From UBA4660 sp034408895 (GTDB taxonomy: Bacteria > Bacteroidota > Bacteroidia > Flavobacteriales_D > Sanyastnellaceae), in NCBI GenBank assembly GCA_034408895.1, contig JAWXCI010000071.1, positions 1 to 22,816 of the forward strand: 22,816 nt of DNA. Reading direction: 5' to 3'. This document shows, in pieces, positions 15,468 to 21,869 of the stretch. Position 1 is the first letter of the stretch, and each line of letters begins with the position of its first letter. Made by a program: the position numbers and the translations under genes. The notes beneath the pieces are model-generated. The model did not search any database. It saw only the letters and a list, made by a program, of their open reading frames with translations, and was not told where the DNA came from.

Positions 15468-18400
15468 TTGAATTTCCAGGATGGCAGTTCGGTGCTGGAT
15501 GTTGTGGGTGGAGATTTTACCGGAGGGTTGCTGACTATTCCAGCCAATGCACTGGCAAATGGAGTTACGGGCATCTATAGCGTCATTCTGGAATTTGATG
15601 GAACGCAAACGGCCAACACACCATATCCAATTCAAATTGACCTTAATGCCGGAGACGCTTGTCTCTGCCATGCGCCTTGGCTTACCATCATACAGGATTG
15701 TTTGCCATTCAGTGCAGTTGTGACCGCTGCATCTTGCCCCGATTACGACAATGTTTCAATTGCCCTTACCCTGAATGATGTGCCCAATTACAACATAACA
15801 TGGACCAGCCAGAATACTGGATTTACCGGCAACACCGCTACAGTCAGCAACCTGGTTGCAGATGTTTACTTTGTTGAAGTGACTGATGCCACAGGTTGTT
15901 TCCAAAGCGGCTCGTTCGCAATTAGCAACGACTACCCGGATGTTGAATTGAGCATTAGTGGTGAAGTTGGAATCGAGACATGCAATTGTGTGCTTGATGG
16001 TTCGATTGATATAACCGTGCTTGGCGGTACTACACCCTACACCTTTCAATGGACGGGCAGCAACCTTCAATGCGGCTCATTTGCCGGGTCGGTTTCCGAA
16101 GACCTTAGCGGACTAAGTGCAGGCAACTATAATGTGCTGGTAACAGATGCTAATGGCTGTCTCATCAGCACAGGCTTCTTTGTGGATGTGGACATTGCCA
16201 CATCAGACGTTGATTTTCCTGGAGGATACAATTACCTTGGGCCTGATGCTGCATGGACAAATGCCATTGCGGATGGAATGCTGGTGCTGGGTGGAAATTT
16301 GGTGGTGGGTGATGGAATAAGTTTCGACCTGCTTGACATGGATGATTTGCAGGTCCAAATGTCAGGACTCTATAAGATTACTGTTGAACAGGTTTCCCAC
16401 ATGATAGCCAACAACTGCACCTTTGATGTCGGATGCGTTCCGCGCTGGACCGGCTTTGAAGTTCAGGCTAACTATGGCAACAACTCATCATCAAATCGCG
16501 GCAGGTTGTGGCTGACCGACTGTATTGTTACACATGCTGATGTGGGTATCAAAAATTTCGAGGCTAATGCTATGAACTTTCCCATAAAATCTACTCGTGG
16601 TGGCAGAATTCGTTGTACCAACACACAATTCAGAAATAACAGGCAAGACCTCGACCTCCGGGGCTTCATTCCGACATTCAATTGCTCGGGTGCCTCTTAT
16701 GGAGCGTATTTTTCGGGTTGCACTTTTCATTTTGATACATGGCCTGAATATCCGCCAACAGGCCAACGCATCTCCCTTCGTAAAATCGGTGCGGTCTATT
16801 TCGGTGACTGCACGCTTGAAAATACACACCCAACTTACACCAATACCAGCTCGTTGTATGGCATAAATTCAGAACGCTCGTCATTTACCTGGACTGGTTG
16901 TCCGCTGCCTGCCAATGGTAGCGCATGTAATATCATCGAGAACAGTACCTGTTTATCAGATATCACTGGATTTACATACGGCATCAGGGTTAGTGGCGAC
17001 CTGGTGGACGAGATTGCAGGAGAATCATCAGAGAACAATCCCGGTGCTGGAATAACCACAGGTGTTTTGATTGAACGAACAAATTTCAGGTGCTTCCGCG
17101 CTGTAATGGAAGTGAGCTGTAGCTCAATTGACATTATGAGAAACAGTTGCCAGGATTTGAGCGTGGGCAACAATCCGCCCTATGGCTTTACCGGAGGAGG
17201 GGCAAACAATGCAACGTTCGGTTTTTATGTTGAAGGCAACAAACAGTTCAACATAGCCGAAAATATTATTGACCTTACCCACCCCGGCAATGCAAACAGG
17301 TTTGGAGTCATTGTAAGAAACACGGGCGCCAATGACAACTATGTTTACCTAAACACAATGCGCGGCCTGACCATGGCATTGAATTTCAGGGGAAACAACC
17401 GTAATGGAAGTTCAATTGTGAATGGCCTGCGCTATGAGTGCAACATTTTCGATGGCAACAGAAATGATGTGGTGATAAATGGTGACGGTACCTTGTGGGG
17501 TGGTTCGGTTGACAATGGCGGTATGGGAAGCGCACCAGGGGTGGCAAGCCCACAACGCAATACCCTGGATGGCCTGAATGAGAATGAAGTAACAAGTGCC
17601 GGAAACAAGTTTGTGAACTCGATGAGCGCAGCTTCGTGTGACGACATTTCACAGACACTTACTGCACCGGGCGCTCATCAGTATCGTTATTTCCCCATCA
17701 TCAACCAGGAATTGAATATGAATGGTATCTCCGAAATGGGCATTTCTTGCGGTATAACTCCTATATCCACTTCCAACGACTTTCAAAATAAGAATTCTTG
17801 TGGCTTCAGCTTAACCCTGGTGCCTCCGGGCGAAGAAGAAGAACACTTGAACATGGCGAATGGCGGCTACGACAATGCACATGCCCAATGGCTGGCATTG
17901 GTGGATAATGGAGATACAGAAAGCCTTACGGACGAAGTGATATACAGTGCTTTTAGCGAAGCGCTGGAATTGTACTATTCGCTTATGGCTGCTTCACCGG
18001 CACTTAGCGAAGAGGTGATGCTTGCATCCATTGAAAAAGAATACGAACTTCCGGCAGTATTGCTCACGCAGATATTGGCAAGCAACCCCGCAGCAGCGCT
18101 GAGCGATAAAATCCAGAAAGCGCTTGACAACAGGATGATGCAATTGGAAGAATACCAGCGTACAGAAATAAACGAAGCCCTGACCTGGGTAAGCCAGAAA
18201 CAAATTCTGGAAACCCAGATGCAGGATTTCAAGTTGCAGCGGAACACTGCTCTATCCCATATTGCCCACTCCATGGCAATGGATGAAACAATTGCGAATC
18301 CAACCGAACAACTGATGGCATTGCTTGACGAAAACAAATTTGCGGATGAACGGTTGTGGAAAGTGGACTTGTTGTTCAGAAGTGGTTACCGACTGGAGGC

Positions 18401-18587
18401 TCTCGAAATGCTTGAATCCACACCGGAGGTATTCAAGCTGGATGACGATGCCACCGAAGAACTAAACGATTTGATAATGGTTTATTCCCTGGAGAAACAG
18501 CTGGTGGAAAATGGACTGGAAGAATTGACTGAAACACAAATCCTGGATTTGGAATACATTGTTTACACCCGCCCCCAATGCTGCTAA
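15468..18587 (+). CDS. T9SS cargo/adhesin-like protein, no signal peptide and frameshifted before its sorting domain
   Basis: A 1039-codon ORF opened by TTG 15468; the frame is open from 15426. It starts inside a beta-rich domain (LNFQDGSSVLDVVGG) with no signal peptide, which a T9SS cargo needs. A possible old start, ATG 15430 (MNKRMIFLG then TAA), lies upstream in another frame. Residues about 70-245 contain two SprB-like repeats (VEVTDATGC, VLVTDANGC). About 250-740 look like a right-handed parallel beta-helix (repeated TxF and NNxF turns). About 790-1035 are helical. The ORF ends at TAA 18585 right after a C5 run (18572-18576). Dropping one C joins it to the next frame, which carries the missing sorting domain to 18951. 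Broken gene or sequence error; long intact coding favours a recent event. Confidence 0.78.
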   Translation: MNFQDGSSVLDVVGGDFTGGLLTIPANALANGVTGIYSVILEFDGTQTANTPYPIQIDLNAGDACLCHAPWLTIIQDCLPFSAVVTAASCPDYDNVSIALTLNDVPNYNITWTSQNTGFTGNTATVSNLVADVYFVEVTDATGCFQSGSFAISNDYPDVELSISGEVGIETCNCVLDGSIDITVLGGTTPYTFQWTGSNLQCGSFAGSVSEDLSGLSAGNYNVLVTDANGCLISTGFFVDVDIATSDVDFPGGYNYLGPDAAWTNAIADGMLVLGGNLVVGDGISFDLLDMDDLQVQMSGLYKITVEQVSHMIANNCTFDVGCVPRWTGFEVQANYGNNSSSNRGRLWLTDCIVTHADVGIKNFEANAMNFPIKSTRGGRIRCTNTQFRNNRQDLDLRGFIPTFNCSGASYGAYFSGCTFHFDTWPEYPPTGQRISLRKIGAVYFGDCTLENTHPTYTNTSSLYGINSERSSFTWTGCPLPANGSACNIIENSTCLSDITGFTYGIRVSGDLVDEIAGESSENNPGAGITTGVLIERTNFRCFRAVMEVSCSSIDIMRNSCQDLSVGNNPPYGFTGGGANNATFGFYVEGNKQFNIAENIIDLTHPGNANRFGVIVRNTGANDNYVYLNTMRGLTMALNFRGNNRNGSSIVNGLRYECNIFDGNRNDVVINGDGTLWGGSVDNGGMGSAPGVASPQRNTLDGLNENEVTSAGNKFVNSMSAASCDDISQTLTAPGAHQYRYFPIINQELNMNGISEMGISCGITPISTSNDFQNKNSCGFSLTLVPPGEEEEHLNMANGGYDNAHAQWLALVDNGDTESLTDEVIYSAFSEALELYYSLMAASPALSEEVMLASIEKEYELPAVLLTQILASNPAAALSDKIQKALDNRMMQLEEYQRTEINEALTWVSQKQILETQMQDFKLQRNTALSHIAHSMAMDETIANPTEQLMALLDENKFADERLWKVDLLFRSGYRLEALEMLESTPEVFKLDDDATEELNDLIMVYSLEKQLVENGLEELTETQILDLEYIVYTRPQCC

Positions 18588-18951
18588 AGCAAAAGCCGTG
18601 GACATGCTTGTTTACCATAATGGCCTGGACTATCACCCCAACCTGGAGGATTACGATGGAATGGAATACCAAAGTTTGTTTACCAGTAACAATCCGGTGG
18701 TGCCGTTACTTCAGGTTTATCCCAATCCTTTTAAGGAACTGTTGGTAATTGATTTGAAAATGATGGTTGGCAAGGTTAGGCGCCTCCTTACAGATATTGT
18801 GGGAAGGGTGGTTTTGTTCGTAGAACCACAACCAGAGCAAATCGAAGTGGCACTCGACCTTCGGTTCCTTTCGCAGGGGCAGTACCTGCTCAGCGCGTTT
18901 GGGATAAATGATGAACTGCTGGAAATGCTTCCCGTTGTAAAACAACCATGA
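18559..18951 (+). CDS. T9SS type A sorting domain, C-terminal part of the frameshifted cargo gene
   Basis: In the +1 frame relative to the preceding ORF. From about 18577 it continues that protein naturally (NAAKAKAVDMLVYH), then LLQVYPNPFKELLVIDL opens a T9SS type A sorting domain, ending in EMLPVVKQP. It has no start or signal of its own and is best seen as the end of the gene at 15468. Its TGA overlaps the next ATG by 4 bp (ATGA), which suggests the intact ancestor was coupled to the next gene. Confidence 0.75.
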   Translation: MFTPAPNAAKAKAVDMLVYHNGLDYHPNLEDYDGMEYQSLFTSNNPVVPLLQVYPNPFKELLVIDLKMMVGKVRRLLTDIVGRVVLFVEPQPEQIEVALDLRFLSQGQYLLSAFGINDELLEMLPVVKQP

Positions 18952-20525
18952 ATATGAAAAGCACCTTTGTCGCATCATTGATGTTATTGAGCATGGGTCA
19001 AGCGACCCATGCTCAATACATCTATTGGAATAACCACTATGCGGAAATTGAAGAAGGGTCTGCAGCAGGTTCTAAACTATTCCTCGACACAATTCAGGGA
19101 AATTTCGCAGCGATAGGTGGTTCGTGGGATGGCGCCAATACTGGTTTTGAAATGAGAAATGTAAACAACGAGGGTATTGACCTTGGCGAAGTGTATGTGG
19201 CAGGACCCGAACCCTCGAGCGGAGGTTACGGTTTCGGCAATCAGTTTTTTGCAAAACCTCTTGATGGCGGATACATCTATTGTTCTACTGCAATCATTCC
19301 TGATTGCGAATACAGTGAAACCGCAATACTTCACAAAATCACCGCTGACAGTACAACGGATTGGTACAAAAAATTTGATGAATGGCATGCCGACTGTTCC
19401 AGTTGGAGCGGAAGCAACCTGGTGAAGGTGATGCCTGACGGCCGCATTTTCCTCTCATCGTATCATTATTTCGATGCGGACACCACCACCACGGCAACCT
19501 GGGATTACAATGGCTACAGGTTTACCACACTGGATGCGGACGGCAACATACTTTCCGATTCGCTCCATATCTTGGAAGATGATTTTGATTTTCATTTTGT
19601 AAATGGTGTGGTACTCAATGACAGTATTGTTCTTCTGGCCGGTGGCGTCTCCTTCATTCCGTTTTATGAACCAGATGGGGAATTGTTACTAATCAAGGTC
19701 AATGTAAACGATGGTTCTTTCGGGGAGAATTATTCCTTTCCTCTCAACGAGAATTTGGGTTGTGGCGGCTGGCCGGTTACATCGCTTCGGCCTGACGGCA
19801 AGGTGAATGTGTTTTACCACTATTGCGAAGATGAGGACGGCAACGACTGGAGCATTTTCACACCGCATCTTATGTTGTTCGACCCGGTCGAAATGCAACC
19901 GGTTTGGGACCAGTCTTATTTCTTACCTGAGTGGGATATACAGGCAGAGGGGGTGCAGGCTTTTGCATCGAAGGCCACCAGCGATGGCGGTACCTTTAGT
20001 ACAATTTCGCTCGAGGGTGAGGGCTTTCTCCCCAAACATTTTCTGCTGAAAACACAAGCTTCGGGTGAGTTGGATTGGTACCACGAGTATTTTCCTCCCA
20101 TTGCCACCTTTCCTTACTGGAACTATCTATTTGATATTATTGAAGCGCCCGACAGCAGTGGATTTGTAATAACAGGAGAAATTTCTGATGAAGAATATGT
20201 TCCTCATCACTGGATGTTTCACATAGACCCTTGTGGTGATCCTATGTGGAATGATTGCGGAGTGGGTGTGGGGGAAACAAACGCTGGTTATACTTTTCTG
20301 ATACACCCCAACCCGACATCAAGTGTTTTGAACGTTCAAGGTGTTGATGTCATCCACAGCATTTCCTTCAAAGACATCTCCGGCAGAACGGTTCTTCGCC
20401 ATCAGGTAAATTCAAAATCCAGCACACTGAATGTTTCAGATGTTTCACCCGGTCTTTACCTGCTCGAGGCAGATTTCGGTAATGGAAGGGTGAGTGCACA
20501 GCGCGTGGTAGTGGAGCGACCATGA
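18948..20525 (+). CDS. Secreted beta-propeller-like protein with T9SS type A sorting domain
   Basis: Start ATG 18948 overlaps the previous stop. The signal peptide is MNMKSTFVASLMLLSMGQAT, followed by HAQ. The mature region (about 24-435) has repeated D-G-G-x-x-x-x-S and L-x-x-D-x-x-G strands (KPLDGGYIYCSTAI, KVMPDGRIFLSSYH, RPDGKVNVFYHY, ATSDGGTFSTIS), as in T9SS propeller proteins of unknown role. The end (FLIHPNPTSSVLNVQG to RVVVERP) is a type A sorting domain. 525 aa, intact. A 15-bp perfect inverted repeat lies in the signal-peptide codons. Its stop again overlaps an ATG, at 20522, which begins a broken gene. Confidence 0.88.
   Translation: MNMKSTFVASLMLLSMGQATHAQYIYWNNHYAEIEEGSAAGSKLFLDTIQGNFAAIGGSWDGANTGFEMRNVNNEGIDLGEVYVAGPEPSSGGYGFGNQFFAKPLDGGYIYCSTAIIPDCEYSETAILHKITADSTTDWYKKFDEWHADCSSWSGSNLVKVMPDGRIFLSSYHYFDADTTTTATWDYNGYRFTTLDADGNILSDSLHILEDDFDFHFVNGVVLNDSIVLLAGGVSFIPFYEPDGELLLIKVNVNDGSFGENYSFPLNENLGCGGWPVTSLRPDGKVNVFYHYCEDEDGNDWSIFTPHLMLFDPVEMQPVWDQSYFLPEWDIQAEGVQAFASKATSDGGTFSTISLEGEGFLPKHFLLKTQASGELDWYHEYFPPIATFPYWNYLFDIIEAPDSSGFVITGEISDEEYVPHHWMFHIDPCGDPMWNDCGVGVGETNAGYTFLIHPNPTSSVLNVQGVDVIHSISFKDISGRTVLRHQVNSKSSTLNVSDVSPGLYLLEADFGNGRVSAQRVVVERP
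18985..19018 (+). repeat. Perfect 15-bp inverted repeat in signal-peptide codons
   Basis: TATTGAGCATGGGTC (18985-18999), loop AAGC, GACCCATGCTCAATA (19004-19018). It encodes the h- and c-regions of the signal peptide, 38-71 nt after the ATG. No T-run follows, so a simple intrinsic terminator is unlikely. Confidence 0.9.
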
Positions 20526-21071
20526 ATATGGAATTCCTGAGATAATTCAGGTAACAATTACAGATTGTGCTGGCAATTTTCAAACGCCACCGCCTACACT
20601 CAATGCAACAACGACTCAACTTTCCGATTCCACTTTCCTGTTTTCATCCACACCACAAAATCTTGAAAACAGCACTTGGTTTTTCCCAATGGAGAAATGA
20701 TGAGCAACGAAGTGGAATACACTTTTGCAGACACCGGCACTTTTGAAATAGAAGTGTGTGGCTGGTATTGCGATTCGTTGGTGTGCGAGATTGTTGTTGT
20801 AGTTGTAAATGTTGGGGTTGAAGAATTCAATATTCAGGATTCCATATTCAGGGTATGCCCGAATCCATTTTCAGAATCCATTTCCATCATAAGTTCACAA
20901 AACATGCAATCAATTGAGATAAGAAATGTATTGGGCGAAATTCTTTTGCAGCAGCAGGCTTATGGCAAAGATTGTAGGGTTGATGTTGGCCATTTTTCAA
21001 AGGGAATTTACCTGCTTGAAGTAAATATTACAACAGGTGTTCGATATATGAAGATGATGGTGCGGGAGTGA
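20522..21071 (+). pseudogene. Broken third cargo gene of the second T9SS array
   Basis: ATG 20522 overlaps the previous stop but stops after seven codons (MNMEFLR, TAA 20543). Another frame (20512-20700) then encodes a domain interior (GIPEIIQVTITDCAGN, later TPQNLENSTWFF). That frame ends at TGA 20698, and a third frame takes over at the T5 run 20680-20684 to give a PKD-like strand and a type A sorting domain. Adding one T to the run joins the last two pieces into a continuous STWFFPNGEMMSNEVEY. So the gene has lost its signal peptide and most of its body, and carries a 1-bp frameshift. Confidence 0.75.
20676..21071 (+). CDS. C-terminal T9SS type A sorting-domain fragment
   Basis: The longest remaining frame of the broken gene. 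It shows VFPNGEMMSNEVEYTFADTG (PKD-like end), then FRVCPNPFSESISIISS through MKMMVRE, a type A sorting domain. The TTG start is formal only: no signal peptide exists, so the fragment cannot be exported as it stands. Confidence 0.6.
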   Translation: MVFPNGEMMSNEVEYTFADTGTFEIEVCGWYCDSLVCEIVVVVVNVGVEEFNIQDSIFRVCPNPFSESISIISSQNMQSIEIRNVLGEILLQQQAYGKDCRVDVGHFSKGIYLLEVNITTGVRYMKMMVRE

Positions 21072-21114
21072 AGCGAATGGTACTGATTCGCTCGTGTTCT
21101 GAACTAAATTCGCT
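21072..21114 (+). promoter_or_regulatory. Three ATTCGCT heptamers before the hicBA-like pair
   Basis: AGCGAAT (21072-21078) and ATTCGCT (21086-21092) form a 7-bp hairpin with a 7-nt loop, just after the broken cargo gene. A third copy, ATTCGCT, is at 21108-21114, 16 bp before the antitoxin ATG. This could be an operator or a weak terminator. Confidence 0.35.
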
Positions 21115-21129
21115 AAAAATATTTTTCGT

Positions 21130-21333
21130 ATGAGTGAGCTGTTATTCCTGATAGAAGAAAGCGATGAGGGAGGATTCATTGCCAAAGGTTTGGGCATTTC
21201 AATTTACACTGAAGCCGAAACGCTGGAGCAATTGCAAGAGATGGTCAAGGACGCTATCCGCTGCCATTTTGATGACCAGCAACCAAGGGTTGTTCGTTTT
21301 CACTATGTAAAGGAATTGGTCTTTGCAGCATGA
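21130..21333 (+). CDS. HicB-like antitoxin, short form
   Basis: 67 aa with the HicB half-RNase-H-like pattern: a first strand (LLFLIEESDEGGFIAKGLG), a second strand, and the helix TLEQLQEMVKDAIRCHF. It ends after a last strand (RVVRFHYVKELVFA) with no room for the HTH or ribbon-helix-helix DNA-binding domain of long HicB proteins. Such short forms are known partners of HicA. The neutralising role is inferred from its partner. Its TGA overlaps the ATG of the toxin gene (ATGA), so antitoxin comes first and translation is coupled. Confidence 0.82.
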   Translation: MSELLFLIEESDEGGFIAKGLGISIYTEAETLEQLQEMVKDAIRCHFDDQQPRVVRFHYVKELVFAA

Positions 21334-21569
21334 AAATTCCTCGCGACATTTCGGCTGACGATTTGGTGAAGAGTTGCCGCAAACTGGGCTATGAGAATAC
21401 CAGGCAATCGGGAAGTCATATACGTATGACAACACAACAGAATGGAGAACATCACATCACCATACCCAATCATGCACCCGTCAAAATAGGTACATTATCA
21501 GCAATCCTGAATGACATTGCCGAACATTTTGGAAAGACCAAAAGTGAATTTGTAGATGCACTTTTTTAG
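21330..21569 (+). CDS. HicA-like mRNA interferase toxin
   Basis: 79 aa, normal length for HicA/YcfA. A dsRBD-like fold with the active-site motif GYENTRQSGSHIRMT (His30), then HHITIPNHAPVKIGTLSAIL, the conserved second half. HicA proteins cleave mRNA until bound by HicB. The gene overlaps the antitoxin gene by 4 bp. The antitoxin-first order differs from the classic hicA-hicB order of E. coli. All key residues are present, so it is probably functional. Confidence 0.9.
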   Translation: MKIPRDISADDLVKSCRKLGYENTRQSGSHIRMTTQQNGEHHITIPNHAPVKIGTLSAILNDIAEHFGKTKSEFVDALF

Positions 21570-21599
21570 ACATGCTTTAAAAAGATCGAATCACAATAC

Positions 21600-21869
21600 A
21601 TGTACGAAAAAGCCGAAGTGATTCGCGTAACTCAAGGCATGGAGGCCGCTATGGAATACATTGAAACCATTGATGATGTGAATGTGCTTGACCGGTTTGG
21701 GTTGGATGAAATGAGTGATGTGCTTTATGTGTACGAATTGCTTGGCCAGATACAGGCAGGGCAATTGCAAGACTTTTTTTTTGAATTAGGCAACACCACA
21801 CAATCACTACTTAACAAAAACCTGGAAGCCATGCGCAGCCAGTTTTACATCACCCTTGGTGAAGATTGA
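21600..21869 (+). CDS. Small hypothetical protein (89 aa), possibly in the hicBA operon
   Basis: I do not recognise it. ATG 21600 starts 30 bp after hicA on the same strand. The protein is acidic and helical by pattern (AAMEYIETIDDVNVLDRFGL, LYVYELLGQIQAGQLQDFFF), without signal peptide or cysteine. A T9 run (21774-21782) encodes FFF. With 8 or 10 T the frame stops at once, so the last ~28 residues depend on exactly nine T. Those residues overlap the 3' end of the convergent amylase gene by 63 bp, unusual for real gene pairs, so the true protein may be shorter. Confidence 0.5.
   Translation: MYEKAEVIRVTQGMEAAMEYIETIDDVNVLDRFGLDEMSDVLYVYELLGQIQAGQLQDFFFELGNTTQSLLNKNLEAMRSQFYITLGED

Noticed and set aside
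21118..21128. TATTTTTC as the -7 promoter box of hicBA
   Set aside because: It ends 2 bp before the ATG, so transcription would begin inside the gene.
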